Shown here: positions 37,351 to 46,398 of the stretch, in pieces | Position numbering within the stretch: the first letter of the stretch is position 1 | Layout: each line of letters starts with the position of its first letter | From: Nodosilinea sp. P-1105 | GTDB taxonomy: Bacteria; Cyanobacteriota; Cyanobacteriia; Phormidesmidales; Phormidesmidaceae | Assembly (NCBI RefSeq): GCF_012911975.1 | Contig: NZ_SMDQ01000007.1 | Span: 62,001-126,000 of the forward strand | Length of the DNA: 64,000 nucleotides | Direction: 5' to 3' | Program-made: the position numbers and the translations under genes | The notes under the pieces: model-generated | What the model was told of the DNA's origin: nothing | Seen by the model: only the letters and a program-made list of their open reading frames with translations | Databases searched by the model: none

Positions 37351-38598
37351 TTAGGCCAGTACAGGCTGATCGCCACTAGGGGCTAAGGGAGGGGTCGGGT
37401 CTGGGGGGCTGGCTTGGGTGCTAATCCCGGCCAAAATATCAAAGGGCCTAATCACCCCCCTGAAGCGGCCATCTGCATCTACGACGGCCAGGGGAATGTC
37501 GGCTTGGGCAATGTGGAAAATCTCTTCGAGACTGCTAGCGGCGGGCACGGTGGGAAAGTCAGTCAGCATCACCTGGCTGACGTCAACCTCGCCACGACTG
37601 GCGGCGGCGGCTAATTCATCGCGAATTAGCAGTCCAATCGGTTTGCCGTCACCGTCAATCACATACATGTGTTCGCGGTGGAAGTCTTGCATTTGTCGCA
37701 GCGCTGCGACGGTCGGCCCAGTGCCGATCACAAAGGGGCGGGTGCGGCGGGCAATAGACCCGGTCTTGAGTACCTGGGCCCGGTTGACATCCTGGGTAAA
37801 GGCGCGGATGTAGTCGTCGGCGGGTTGGGTGATGATCTCTTCTGGGGTACCCACCTGCACCAGGTAGCCGTCTTTCATGATCGCGACGCGATCGCCAAGT
37901 TTGAGCGATTCCTGAATGTCGTGGCTGATAAAAATAATCGTTTTCTTCAGGGTGGCTTGTAGCCGCATTAGCTCATCCTGCATGCCCCGGCGAATCAACG
38001 GGTCTAAGGCGCTAAAGGCCTCATCCATCAGCATAATCGGCGCATCGGTGGCTAGGGCCCGGGCTAACCCCACCCGCTGTTGCATGCCACCACTGAGGTT
38101 GTCCGGTAAATAGTCGCCCCAGGCCTCTAATCCGACAGCGGCAAGGGTCTCAGCCGCTTTTTGGCGACGCTCGGCAGCGGCAATGCCACGCATTTTGAGA
38201 CCGTACTCTACATTTTCCAGCACCGTTTTGTGGGGAAACAGCCCAAACCGCTGGAAGACCATGGAGATCTTGGTGCGGCGCAACTCCCGCAGTCGTTCTG
38301 CAGAAAACCGCACAACATCCTCCCCATCGATTAATATCTGCCCACTGGTGGGTTGAATCAGCCGGTTAATGCAGCGTACCAGGGTTGATTTCCCAGACCC
38401 AGAGAGCCCCATAATCACGAAGAGTTCCCCTTCGTGAATGGTGAGCGAGACATCTGCCACCCCTAAGACATGGCCAGTGGCCTCAAGAATGTCATCTCGA
38501 TTACCACCCTGCCGAAACAGCTTTAGGGCCCGTTGGGGGTGGTCGCCATAAATTTTAACCAGGTGTTCTAGGACAATCTTAGGTTTTGAACTTGGCAT
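37351..38598 (-). CDS. proV: Glycine betaine/proline ABC transporter ATPase with CBS domains
   Basis: 415 residues. The ABC domain has Walker A GLSGSGKST (about 64-72), signature LSGGMQQRVGLARA and Walker B PIMLMDEAFSALDP. Two CBS modules (about 285-400) follow, which in OpuA sense ionic strength or nucleotides. It powers import through ProW with ProX delivering substrate. It is the first gene of the operon; the promoter lies in 38599-38823. Confidence 0.94.
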   Translation of the reverse strand: MPSSKPKIVLEHLVKIYGDHPQRALKLFRQGGNRDDILEATGHVLGVADVSLTIHEGELFVIMGLSGSGKSTLVRCINRLIQPTSGQILIDGEDVVRFSAERLRELRRTKISMVFQRFGLFPHKTVLENVEYGLKMRGIAAAERRQKAAETLAAVGLEAWGDYLPDNLSGGMQQRVGLARALATDAPIMLMDEAFSALDPLIRRGMQDELMRLQATLKKTIIFISHDIQESLKLGDRVAIMKDGYLVQVGTPEEIITQPADDYIRAFTQDVNRAQVLKTGSIARRTRPFVIGTGPTVAALRQMQDFHREHMYVIDGDGKPIGLLIRDELAAAASRGEVDVSQVMLTDFPTVPAASSLEEIFHIAQADIPLAVVDADGRFRGVIRPFDILAGISTQASPPDPTPPLAPSGDQPVLA

Positions 38599-38823
38599 TA
38601 CTTAATTTTGGACAGAATTGGGTAAGCCCTTGGGAGTGACTGACCCATGCTCGATGACACTACCCTTCAGTCTCAGCCGTCAGAGAGAATTTGTGTGTCT
38701 CAGGACACAAAAATTTGTCTAATGCCCATGCTGAACCAACTTACCGAAACCTAAAGTCTCGACTACATCCCTGGCCTGGCCTAACTTTGCCACCATGATG
38801 GCCAACCGTAGGCTTTACATCAC

Positions 38824-39717
38824 TTAAAGTACCGTTAGCCAAGTGCCCAGCAGCATACCGGCCAATAGCACAAACCCCAGTTGGACATTCTGCTTGAAAA
38901 TCTGACCATAGAGCTTTTGGGCTGGTTTGTAGCGACTCAGCAAATAGGTCTGTCGGGACCAGACCACTAGCGCGATCGCCAGGGTGAACCAGTAAGGCAA
39001 GGCCAGCAATTGCAGTAAGCCCAACCAAATCAGCATTAGCCAGGTGCCTAAAAAGCACAACCCGACAAACTGAGGCGTATAGTCGCCAAAACATAACGCG
39101 GCAGAATTGACCCCGAGGCGGCGATCATCGTCGCGATCGGGAATGGCGTAGACCGTGTCAAACCCCAGGGTCCACAGCACCACCGCCAGCCACAAAATCC
39201 AGGCGGGCAGGTCCAATCGGCCAGTGACCGCTGCCCAGGGAATTAGCACCGCAAACCCCCAGGCCAGGGACAGCACCAGCTGGGGCACTGGGAACACCCG
39301 CTTGGCTGCGGGATAGAGCAAAATAAATGGCACCGCCAACACGCACAGCCAGAACCCCAGGGCATTGAGGTACAGGGACAACCCGTAAGCACAGAAGAGC
39401 GCCACTACCAGTACCCCCATCCCCACCTGTACCGACAGGTCGCGGGCGGCCAGGGGCCGGGTGCGGGTACGGGCCACATGGAGGTCAATGTTGCGATCCC
39501 ATAGATCATTGACCACACAACCAGCGGCACTGGTGGCCAGGGTACCCAGAATGATTACCCCCACCAGCGGCAGGGGGGGCTGCCCATCGGCGGCCAACAC
39601 CACCGACCAGAGGGCGGGAATCATTAAAATTAACCGGCCAGTGGGCTTATCCCAACGCAGTAGGCGGATGATCGCCTGTAGCTTTGAGGGACTGGGCCGG
39701 GTAGAAGGACTCGCCAT
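38824..39717 (-). CDS. plqA: 4-hydroxybenzoate polyprenyltransferase (plastoquinone synthesis), UbiA family
   Basis: 297 residues with about eight or nine transmembrane helices. The two Asp-rich motifs of UbiA enzymes are present: NDLWDRNID (about 70-78) and DRDDDRRLG (about 195). In cyanobacteria this subgroup attaches a long prenyl tail to 4-hydroxybenzoate for plastoquinone-9. The start motif RLLRWDKPTGRLILMIPALWS is typical. It is monocistronic. Confidence 0.9.
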   Translation of the reverse strand: MASPSTRPSPSKLQAIIRLLRWDKPTGRLILMIPALWSVVLAADGQPPLPLVGVIILGTLATSAAGCVVNDLWDRNIDLHVARTRTRPLAARDLSVQVGMGVLVVALFCAYGLSLYLNALGFWLCVLAVPFILLYPAAKRVFPVPQLVLSLAWGFAVLIPWAAVTGRLDLPAWILWLAVVLWTLGFDTVYAIPDRDDDRRLGVNSAALCFGDYTPQFVGLCFLGTWLMLIWLGLLQLLALPYWFTLAIALVVWSRQTYLLSRYKPAQKLYGQIFKQNVQLGFVLLAGMLLGTWLTVL

Positions 39718-39987
39718 AGTCGCACAGGTTTAGGATAGCGGTACGTTGATCAGCATAGCGATGTCGCCAATGCGGGGGACTTTGACAGCTCTTGCTCCCC
39801 CAAAATTATGCCCTTCGGGCACGCTGCGCGAAGGGGGTGGGGAGCCTTTGGGGGTAACTTTCTCACGAGCTTGTTACAGAATGAGGATTTCGCTATTGGT
39901 ATCAGAATTGGGGGCTGGGGGGCAAATCATACCTGTATTAGCAACGCCAGTCACAGCTGCGGTGATGAGGCAAGGTCGTAGTGATCA

Positions 39988-40341
39988 CTACGACCCATAA
40001 CCGAGGGTCAGGAGTACAGTATCTTCAAGTTGAAGAATGGTTTCAGCTTTGAGCTGCCCTAGTCGTTTGATAAGACGACTCTTATCTAAAACGCGCATTT
40101 GAAAACAAAGTGCAACTGAGGCCTGAGATAATCCACCGTCCCCTTGCTCAATTGACACACAGATGGGTAATGAAGCGCGACGCTGATTAGTGGTTAGGGG
40201 AATGGTGATAACGGTTGTCGAAAATTGAGAAACAATATCGCTTTGAAAAACAATAACTGGGCGCACTCCTGCTTGTTCAGAGCCTTGGGTTGGGTTGAGA
40301 TTCGCTAGCCAAACTTCGCCACGTTTGAGCTGATTTGCCAT
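39988..40341 (-). CDS. mazF: MazF/PemK-family mRNA interferase toxin
   Basis: 117 residues with the MazF/CcdB fold motifs: RGEVWLANLNPTQGSEQAGVRPVIV at the start and a VITIPLTTN strand. The catalytic Arg (in GVRPV) and Thr (PLTTN) typical of the family are present. It cleaves mRNA at short sequences. It starts 2 nt after its antitoxin gene, as expected for a type II pair. Confidence 0.92.
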   Translation of the reverse strand: MANQLKRGEVWLANLNPTQGSEQAGVRPVIVFQSDIVSQFSTTVITIPLTTNQRRASLPICVSIEQGDGGLSQASVALCFQMRVLDKSRLIKRLGQLKAETILQLEDTVLLTLGYGS

Positions 40342-40343
40342 AG

Positions 40344-40574
40344 CTAGTCTTCTTGGTGCAGCATGTCTACGTAATCGCCTATGCCCAATTCGGCAAAGGT
40401 TCGATCTTCGTCGACAAATTCGTCGGCGAGGGGCGCTAGCTGATCCGGATCGAGCACGATGCGACGACGCTGGTCCCGAAATTTGAGAAAGGAAATAAAG
40501 TCAGCAACTTGCTGAAGCTGCTCACGGGTGAGCTGATCAAGATCTTGTTTGACGGCTTCGCTGCTAACTAACAT
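40344..40574 (-). CDS. Antitoxin of the MazF pair (DUF2281-like)
   Basis: 76 residues. The N-terminal helix region QDLDQLTREQLQQVADFISFLKFRDQRRR resembles DUF2281-type antitoxins; the acidic C-terminal part (LADEFVDEDRTFAELG) would wrap the toxin. It is upstream of mazF with 2-nt spacing and probably autoregulates. Confidence 0.85.
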   Translation of the reverse strand: MLVSSEAVKQDLDQLTREQLQQVADFISFLKFRDQRRRIVLDPDQLAPLADEFVDEDRTFAELGIGDYVDMLHQED

Positions 40575-40719
40575 CGTGTTGAGTCCAGAATAATCGATAA
40601 GATTTTTAGAGCCTCTTTACAGGACAACCCCCTCCGCACCAGTCGATCATAGCATTGCCAGTTCGCAGTAGATTGAGTCGATGCTGTTGACGCAGACTAG
40701 ACCACCAGCCTGGGGATAG

Positions 40720-42417
40720 CTAGACCGTGACTGGGGGCTGAATCAGCACCAGGGCCGACTGTAGGGCTTGGAAACGATTTTCCACCTGGTGAATGGCGGG
40801 GGGCACTTTACTGTCACTGCGTTTACGCTGGGTGACAAACCGTTGCAGGTCTAGGGTTTCGAGGCGGCTTTGCACTTGACCCGGTTTAACCACAATCCAG
40901 ACATTGCGATCGCGCTTAACCGCATCCTGCACAATCGACTCAATCGCCAGGGCCGCTGTCACCCCAATGGTGGGGACTTCGCTCAGATCCAGCACCAGGG
41001 CCCGATAGTTTTTGACAAACGATAGGCGGCGAGAAATACTCTTCGCCGCCCCAAAGCTCATGGGTCCCCCTAGCTGCAACATCAGAATATCGCCCTTGGA
41101 CTGGATCAAAATATCTTGCTCAGCCAGGGTGAGGTTTTGGCTATCGGTAGGGCCAGTAATGGTTTTAATCCGGTTGCTCTGCAAATCCGATAGCCGCTTA
41201 ATCGTCAGCATGTTGGCCACAAAGGCCCCCACCAGCACCGCCGTAATCAAATCGACAAACACGGTCAGAAACAGCACCATGTACATGATGCCGGTGCCCT
41301 TGAGGGAAATTTTGGGAGCCCGTTTGATAAAGCCCCAGTCCAAAATGTCGATGCCTACTTTTAGCAAAATGCCCGCCAGCACCGCATCGGGAATTTGGGC
41401 GGTGAGGGGTCCGGCCCAAAAAATGACCAGCAACAGTACCAGGGCATGGATTAGCCCTGATAGGGGAGTACGGCCGCCCGCCTGCACATTCACCACGGTA
41501 CGCATGGTTGCCCCGGCCCCCGCCAATCCGCCAAACAGTCCGGAAATCAGGTTGCCGATGCCCTGGCCAATCAGCTCTTTGTCAGAGTCGTGCTGGGTGC
41601 GAGAAATACTATCGGCCACCAGGGAGGTTAGTAAGGAGTCGATCGCCCCCAGCACTGCCAGCATAATGCCGTAGCGCAGCATGTCATCCAATTCCCGCAG
41701 GTTGAAGCTGGGCAGCTTCAAGTTAGGCAGTCCCTGGGGAATAGTGCCGATGCGGGGTAGATCCACATCCCCTAAAAACAGGACGGAAACCAGGGTGCCG
41801 ACGACCAACGCAATCAAGGGAGATGGCAAGACGCGATTAAGGCTAGTCGGTACGGCATAAACAATGGCCAGGGTAAGTAACCCTAGCCCTAATGCAAACC
41901 AGTTGGGTTGACTGAGAAACGCCGGTAGCTGCTGCAAGGTGCCAATCACCCCACCAGCCGCCTGGTGCCCTAGCAAAGGCGGCAATTGCAATAACACAAT
42001 AATCACCCCAATCCCGGACATAAAGCCGGAAATGACGGTGTAGGGCAGTAGCGTAATATATTGGCCCAAGCGCATCAGGCCAAAGATAATCTGCAACACC
42101 CCCCCCAGCATCACCACCGTAAACGCCATCGCTAGGCCGGTGCCATCGGGGTAGCGGGCCACAAAGGCCGAAATCACCGTGGCAATTACGACGGTCATGG
42201 GACCGGTGGGACCGGAGATCTGGGTGGGGGTACCGCCAAACAGGGCCGCAAAAAAGCCGGTGAAGACAGCGCCATAGAGGCCAGCGATCGCCCCGGCCCC
42301 TGAAGCAACGCCAAAGGCCAGGGCCAGGGGTAAGGCGACAATGGCCGCTGTGACGCCGCCAAATAGGTCCCCGCGCCAGTGGCGGAAACTAAGGGAGTTC
42401 ACTAGAGGAATCGACAC
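40720..42417 (-). CDS. bicA: SulP-family bicarbonate transporter, BicA-like
   Basis: 565 residues from GTG 42417 (GAGG 9 nt upstream); TTG 42432 is an alternative. The membrane domain is very close to BicA: HWRGDLFGGVTAAIVALPLA, ALAFGVASGAGAIAGL, GGTPTQISGPTGPMTVV, MPYTVISGFMSG-like LPYTVISGFMSGIGVI, and DKELIGQGIGNLISGLFGG. A cytosolic STAS domain fills about 440-550. BicA performs Na+-dependent bicarbonate uptake in the carbon-concentrating mechanism. The neighbouring Usp and second SulP genes on the same strand suggest a transport cluster. Confidence 0.88.
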   Translation of the reverse strand: MSIPLVNSLSFRHWRGDLFGGVTAAIVALPLALAFGVASGAGAIAGLYGAVFTGFFAALFGGTPTQISGPTGPMTVVIATVISAFVARYPDGTGLAMAFTVVMLGGVLQIIFGLMRLGQYITLLPYTVISGFMSGIGVIIVLLQLPPLLGHQAAGGVIGTLQQLPAFLSQPNWFALGLGLLTLAIVYAVPTSLNRVLPSPLIALVVGTLVSVLFLGDVDLPRIGTIPQGLPNLKLPSFNLRELDDMLRYGIMLAVLGAIDSLLTSLVADSISRTQHDSDKELIGQGIGNLISGLFGGLAGAGATMRTVVNVQAGGRTPLSGLIHALVLLLVIFWAGPLTAQIPDAVLAGILLKVGIDILDWGFIKRAPKISLKGTGIMYMVLFLTVFVDLITAVLVGAFVANMLTIKRLSDLQSNRIKTITGPTDSQNLTLAEQDILIQSKGDILMLQLGGPMSFGAAKSISRRLSFVKNYRALVLDLSEVPTIGVTAALAIESIVQDAVKRDRNVWIVVKPGQVQSRLETLDLQRFVTQRKRSDSKVPPAIHQVENRFQALQSALVLIQPPVTV

Positions 42418-42608
42418 GGGTTCTTGCCTCAATCACAAACATTGGGGGGTGATGGCTGCTACTATGATCCACCTTTAGGGGCACAACGGACACTAAATTC
42501 CTGGTCCCAAGTGCCTTGGCATCCCATGTATGGGGATTGCTCCTGTTGGTCGAGGCGGTCATGACTGAAGGGGGTAAAGCTCGTGACCAAGCTGCCATCC
42601 AGGGGGCT

Positions 42609-43472
42609 TCAGCGGAATACCAGAACCGGTATGTGACTGCTGCGCAGGACTTGAGCGGTCGTACTACCAATCACCAGGTGACGGATGCGGCTGTGGCCGT
42701 AGGCCCCCATCAATAGCAGGGAAATGGTGTGGGTGTCGCAGTATTGAGCGATTTCCGTTTCCGGGTTGCCCTCTTTTAGTACACAAGTGGGCTCAAACCC
42801 GCCCTGCTGGGCCTGGTATCGGGCCTGGTCTAAGCGGGTAGAGGCCGTGGTGTCGTCGGCATTTTTAGCCACGGTCATAAGATGTAGGTCTAGGCCTTGA
42901 AACAGGGGTGACTGGGTGGCAAAGGCCAGCATCTTTTGGCCGCTGTCGCTCCCATCATAGGCCACCAGCACCCGCTCAATGGGCTGATACTGGCGCGACG
43001 TCACCAGGCAGGGTTTGTGGCTAGCCCGGACAATGCGCTCCAGGTTGGCCCCCAGGTGGCCCGAGGCAAACTCGGCCGTTTCCCCCCGTTTGCCCAGCAC
43101 CATCAAATCGGCATGGGTTTCCAGGGTTTCCAAGGCGTCTACCAGGAATCCTGTTTTGTGAAGCAACCTAACCGAGGCCGCACCATGCTCCATGAGCACC
43201 TGCTCAGCTTCCTGCAAAATCAGCTTGGCCCGTTCGTGATTGAGTCGGGCTCGCTCATGCTCCACCTCCACCAGTTTTTTCAGTAGGGATTCCGAGGCTC
43301 CCAGGCCAATGCTGCCACTCAGGTTACTGGCCTCGGCGGTGGCTTTGCCCCGGGCATCGGTGACGTACAGGACCTCCACGCTGGCCCCCAGTCGCTGGGC
43401 AAACCAGGCCCCATAGCGGTAGCTGCTCTGGGCAAAAATCGAGCCGTCTGTGCACAGAAGAATGGTTTTCAT
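42609..43472 (-). CDS. Tandem universal stress protein
   Basis: 287 residues from ATG 43472 (MKTILLCTDGSIFAQ). Two Usp domains are visible; the second carries the ATP-binding pattern G-x2-G-x9-G-S/T (GAYGHSRIRHLVIGSTTAQVLR) and starts VERVLVAYDGSDSG. The first ends GKRGETAEFASGHLGANLERIV. It begins 7 nt after the SulP gene, so the two are translationally coupled and the Usp may regulate that transporter. Confidence 0.92.
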   Translation of the reverse strand: MKTILLCTDGSIFAQSSYRYGAWFAQRLGASVEVLYVTDARGKATAEASNLSGSIGLGASESLLKKLVEVEHERARLNHERAKLILQEAEQVLMEHGAASVRLLHKTGFLVDALETLETHADLMVLGKRGETAEFASGHLGANLERIVRASHKPCLVTSRQYQPIERVLVAYDGSDSGQKMLAFATQSPLFQGLDLHLMTVAKNADDTTASTRLDQARYQAQQGGFEPTCVLKEGNPETEIAQYCDTHTISLLLMGAYGHSRIRHLVIGSTTAQVLRSSHIPVLVFR

Positions 43473-43479
43473 CAGTAAT

Positions 43480-44976
43480 TTAGTTTTCTCCGGCAATGGA
43501 TGGTTGGGTGGGTTGACTATGGACGGCCAGTTTCTCAACTAGGGTGGCGCTGGCTTCGTTAAGGCCCACCACCTCTACCTCGGCCCCAGACCGGCGGAAT
43601 TTATTGACGATTTTGTCCAGGGCAGCCACGGCCCCCTGGTCCCAGAGGTGGGCATGGGTCAGGTCGATGGTGACGCGATCGATAAACTCGTCAACGTCAA
43701 AGGCAGCTAGAAATTCGTCGATGGACACAAAGAAAATCTGCCCCGACACGCTGTAAATTCGGTGGTTACCATCGTCCTTTAGGACTTTATCGACAAACAC
43801 CAGTTGAGCAATCTTGCGGGAGAAAAATACCGTGCTCATGACGATGCCCGTGGCCACCCCCAGGGCGAAGTTGCGGGTAAAGATGGTGACGAACATGGTG
43901 GTCAACATCACCGCTGACTCGGTGCGAGGAATTTTGGCCATGTCCCGAAAGGAGGCCCAGCGGAAGGTGCCAATGGAGACCATGATCATCACGGCGACCA
44001 GGGCGGCCATGGGCATCTGCTGCACCCAGCGACTAAGCACCAGAATGGCAAATAACAAAAACACCCCGGCACAGAGGGTGGATAGGCGTCCCCGCCCCCC
44101 AGACTGCACATTAATCACCGATTGGCCAATCATGCCGCAGCCCCCCATACCGCCAAAGAAGCTGGTGATCATGTTGGCGACTCCTTGCCCCTTGGCCTCC
44201 TGATTTTTGTCGCTGGGGGTGTCGGTAAGCTCATCCACCAGAGAGGCGGTGAGGAACGAGGCCAACAGCCCGACGATCGCCATAGTTAGTGACGTGGGTA
44301 GCACAATCAGCAGGGTTTCCACGGTAAATGGCACATCGGGCAGGGAAAATATCGGTAGGGCGGTGGGCAGTTCCCCCATGTCACCCACGGTGGGCACGTC
44401 AAGGCCCAGGGCAATCGCCGCTACGGTCATCACAAACAGGGCCACCAGGGGGGACGGTATCGCCGTGGTAAACCGAGGCAGGATGTAAATGATCCCTAGG
44501 GATAGGGCGGTCATCACGTACACCGCCGAGGGCACGTTGGTTAGCTGGGGCAGTTGGGCTAGAAAAATCAGCACCGCCAGGGCGTTAATGTAGCCTACCA
44601 TCACCGCCCGGGGCACATAGCGCATTTGCCGCCCCAGCTTTAGCACCCCAAAAATCACCTGAAACACACCGCACAGCAGGGTAGCCACCAGCAAATACTC
44701 CAGGCCCCAGTCCCGCACCAGGTCAATCATCAACAGGGCCATGGCCCCGGTGGCGGCGGAAATCGAGCCGGGTCGCCCCCCTAAAAAGGCTGTGACCACC
44801 GCAATGATAAAGGAGGCATAGAGCCCTACTTTCGGATCAACACCGGCAATGATCGAAAAGGCGATCGCCTCTGGAATCAGGGCCAGCCCCACCACGGCCC
44901 CAGCTAAAATATCGGCTTTGGGGTTAGATAGCCACTCTCGCCTGAAATGGCGCAGGTTGAATTTACTGATAGTCAA
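43480..44976 (-). CDS. SulP-family anion transporter with STAS domain
   Basis: 498 residues from TTG 44976, preceded by GAGGAGG-AACGAGGAATC; the frame opens at 45033. The membrane domain has [21 protein letters not shown] and a [25 protein letters not shown] loop typical of SulP; the STAS domain is about 390-490. It differs from the BicA-like protein (no GPTGPMTVV motif; here [12 protein letters not shown]). Its anion (bicarbonate, sulfate or another) is unknown. It forms an operon with the Usp gene. Confidence 0.85.
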   Translation of the reverse strand: MTISKFNLRHFRREWLSNPKADILAGAVVGLALIPEAIAFSIIAGVDPKVGLYASFIIAVVTAFLGGRPGSISAATGAMALLMIDLVRDWGLEYLLVATLLCGVFQVIFGVLKLGRQMRYVPRAVMVGYINALAVLIFLAQLPQLTNVPSAVYVMTALSLGIIYILPRFTTAIPSPLVALFVMTVAAIALGLDVPTVGDMGELPTALPIFSLPDVPFTVETLLIVLPTSLTMAIVGLLASFLTASLVDELTDTPSDKNQEAKGQGVANMITSFFGGMGGCGMIGQSVINVQSGGRGRLSTLCAGVFLLFAILVLSRWVQQMPMAALVAVMIMVSIGTFRWASFRDMAKIPRTESAVMLTTMFVTIFTRNFALGVATGIVMSTVFFSRKIAQLVFVDKVLKDDGNHRIYSVSGQIFFVSIDEFLAAFDVDEFIDRVTIDLTHAHLWDQGAVAALDKIVNKFRRSGAEVEVVGLNEASATLVEKLAVHSQPTQPSIAGEN

Positions 44977-45544
44977 GATTCCTCGTTCCTCCTCTGACCT
45001 GGTTAACACTGCAAGAAACGGACGGCAGGCCACCGTACCCTTTTGCCTGGGAGATCTCAGCCCCTATCCAAACGAGCTAGATACAAGCGCTGAAAGGATG
45101 CCAGCCTTAGCGGCATACCCTAAGCCAACGTCATTACGGCTGCTAGATTTATGGTTAACTACACAGCTTACGAATGCGCCATGGAGGCTGGGGAATGGTT
45201 TAATGCGATCGCCAAAGGCCTCAAGCACCCAAACGGTGAACCACCCGAAGAACAGCCACTTTCTGAGAGTAGTCCCAGATTGGCACCTGTCCACCTGACG
45301 CCTGAGCCTCAAGCGGCTACACAATGTCGAGGACGATCCAAGCGGTCTGTCGGAGCGCGACCACGCGAACCATAGCCATCACGAGGGACGGGCTATCTGC
45401 CAAAGGCTGAGGGTGGAGATGTCAGGCAAACACATGATTGATAAGTAAACTTACTTAACGCTTTGTTACCTTTGCTTATATAAAAACAGTTTGGCTCCGG
45501 TGTCTAGGGGTAACGTCAAAAGATCATAGTTTTGAGGCCTGTCA
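44977..45544. other. Upstream region of the SulP-Usp operon
   Basis: 568 nt. Frames at 45064-45324 and 45151-45375 overlap each other on opposite strands and look random, so I call none. A 16-bp palindrome at 45442-45457 is listed separately. The stretch 45470-45490 is AT-rich. Confidence 0.5.
45442..45457. promoter_or_regulatory. 16-bp operator-like palindrome
   Basis: TAAGTAA-AC-TTACTTA is a perfect 7-bp inverted repeat around two bases. It is a plausible site for a dimeric repressor, but no regulator or target can be named. Confidence 0.35.
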
Positions 45545-45775
45545 TCAGCCCGAAACATCATTTCCTTGGCTGGCCGCACCAACCCCCAGGAGTCCAATCA
45601 CGGTGATAGTGCCCATCTTCCAAGTGTCGAGAGCGCTGTCGAGCAGGCGGCTCTGCTGATCGGTGAGGGTGGGCTGGTTGGCTAGGTGCAGGGCTGTACC
45701 GCCAGAGCCCAAGGTGAGGGATAGAACGGCGATAAAAATTAGGTTGAAGGCGACTGGAGTTTTAGTGGGTTTCAT
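45545..45775 (-). CDS. Small membrane protein
   Basis: 76 residues from ATG 45775 (MKPTKTPVAFNLIF), with GAGAG about 8 nt upstream. Two hydrophobic segments (FNLIFIAVLSLTLGSGGTAL and TWKMGTITVIGLLGVGAA) flank a short polar loop with TDQQSRLLDSALDT. Similar small two-helix proteins occur in cyanobacterial accessory regions; their role is unknown. It sits at the edge of the toxin-antitoxin zone. Confidence 0.65.
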   Translation of the reverse strand: MKPTKTPVAFNLIFIAVLSLTLGSGGTALHLANQPTLTDQQSRLLDSALDTWKMGTITVIGLLGVGAASQGNDVSG

Positions 45776-46017
45776 GGTGAACTCTCTTGTGTTTTGGATG
45801 AGTCCATCATCGTTGGGATGCCGTGAAAGTTCAGTCCCCACAAGGGTTTCAGACGGTATGACTTGGGTGTGAGTTGGGGATGACTTGCGCTACCCTTGGA
45901 GCAATCCATGGTCAAGCGAGATGAAACGGCATGGCAGGGCGATCGCTCTGCTGCCCCTCAGCGAAATCGAAAAATATCCAGTCCCCGATGCGATCGCGAA
46001 TCTATAGCGGCAAACAA

Positions 46018-46045
46018 AGAGTTTTTGAAAAACTCCGAGGTCTGG
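46018..46045. repeat. Degenerate copy of the CCCAGGG palindrome
   Basis: GAGTTTTTGAAAAACTC followed by CGAGGTCTGG resembles the right half of the palindromes at 49025-49057 and 52139-52171. It directly abuts the decayed antitoxin copy. Confidence 0.5.
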
Positions 46046-46395
46046 ACCCCGCTAGCCAATCACCAGATGGGGGCCGGAAGTCGGCAGATTCAGTGACCTG
46101 GGGTTGGGCTTGATGCTCAGTGTTAACAAGAAAATTGAGGAAGTCGGCGACAAGGCGGAGGCGATCGCCCGATATAGCGGTTCTTGGATAGGCGAGGTAC
46201 ATCTCAGTTTGGGAAGCCACTAAATTAATAGGCTTGAGTAAATGATCTGTACTTCATGTAAGTGAGAACAGCTATAGTTGATCCAGGTAATGATTGATCG
46301 TGTGTCGTAGCTGAGTATTGTTCATAGTTTTTTTACCTCATCTGACAAACCCGCAGTATCTAGTCAGCGCTGGATAGCATCTTCAAAAGAACTAA
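46046..46395 (-). pseudogene. Decayed copy of hicB-tail + antitoxin, interrupted by a MITE
   Basis: On the minus strand, DNA matching the intact antitoxin gene at 49777-50034 starts at its ATG region (about 46324) and runs to about 46046 (LRLVADFLNFLVNTEHQAQPQVTESADFRPPSG). A 100-bp element (46175-46274) splits it after the first 15 or so codons. Upstream, 46325-46395 matches the tail of the hicB-like gene (FEDAIQR-stop-LDTAGLSDEV) with an in-frame stop. The toxin part is absent. Confidence 0.8.
46175..46274. mobile_element. 100-bp MITE with TA target duplication
   Basis: Compared with the intact antitoxin copy, exactly 100 bp are inserted and flanked by TA on both sides (46173-46174 and 46275-46276). 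Ends read TAGCGGTTCT and AGAACAGCTA, an inverted repeat with one mismatch, and a second short match lies further in (GGTACATC / GATCTGTACT). TA duplication and this size suggest an IS630/Tc1-mariner-driven element. Confidence 0.8.
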
Positions 46396-46398
46396 ATT

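Noticed and set aside
41012-41674. 220-codon plus-strand frame
   Set aside because: Antisense to the BicA-like gene, no recognisable domain.
45151-45375. 74-codon plus-strand frame with [11 protein letters not shown]
   Set aside because: Its tail is low-complexity Pro/Arg, an opposing frame of equal quality overlaps it, and there is no ribosome site.
46002-46220. 72-codon frame matching the antitoxin
   Set aside because: Its N terminus comes from the MITE, so it is the broken pseudogene rather than a new gene.
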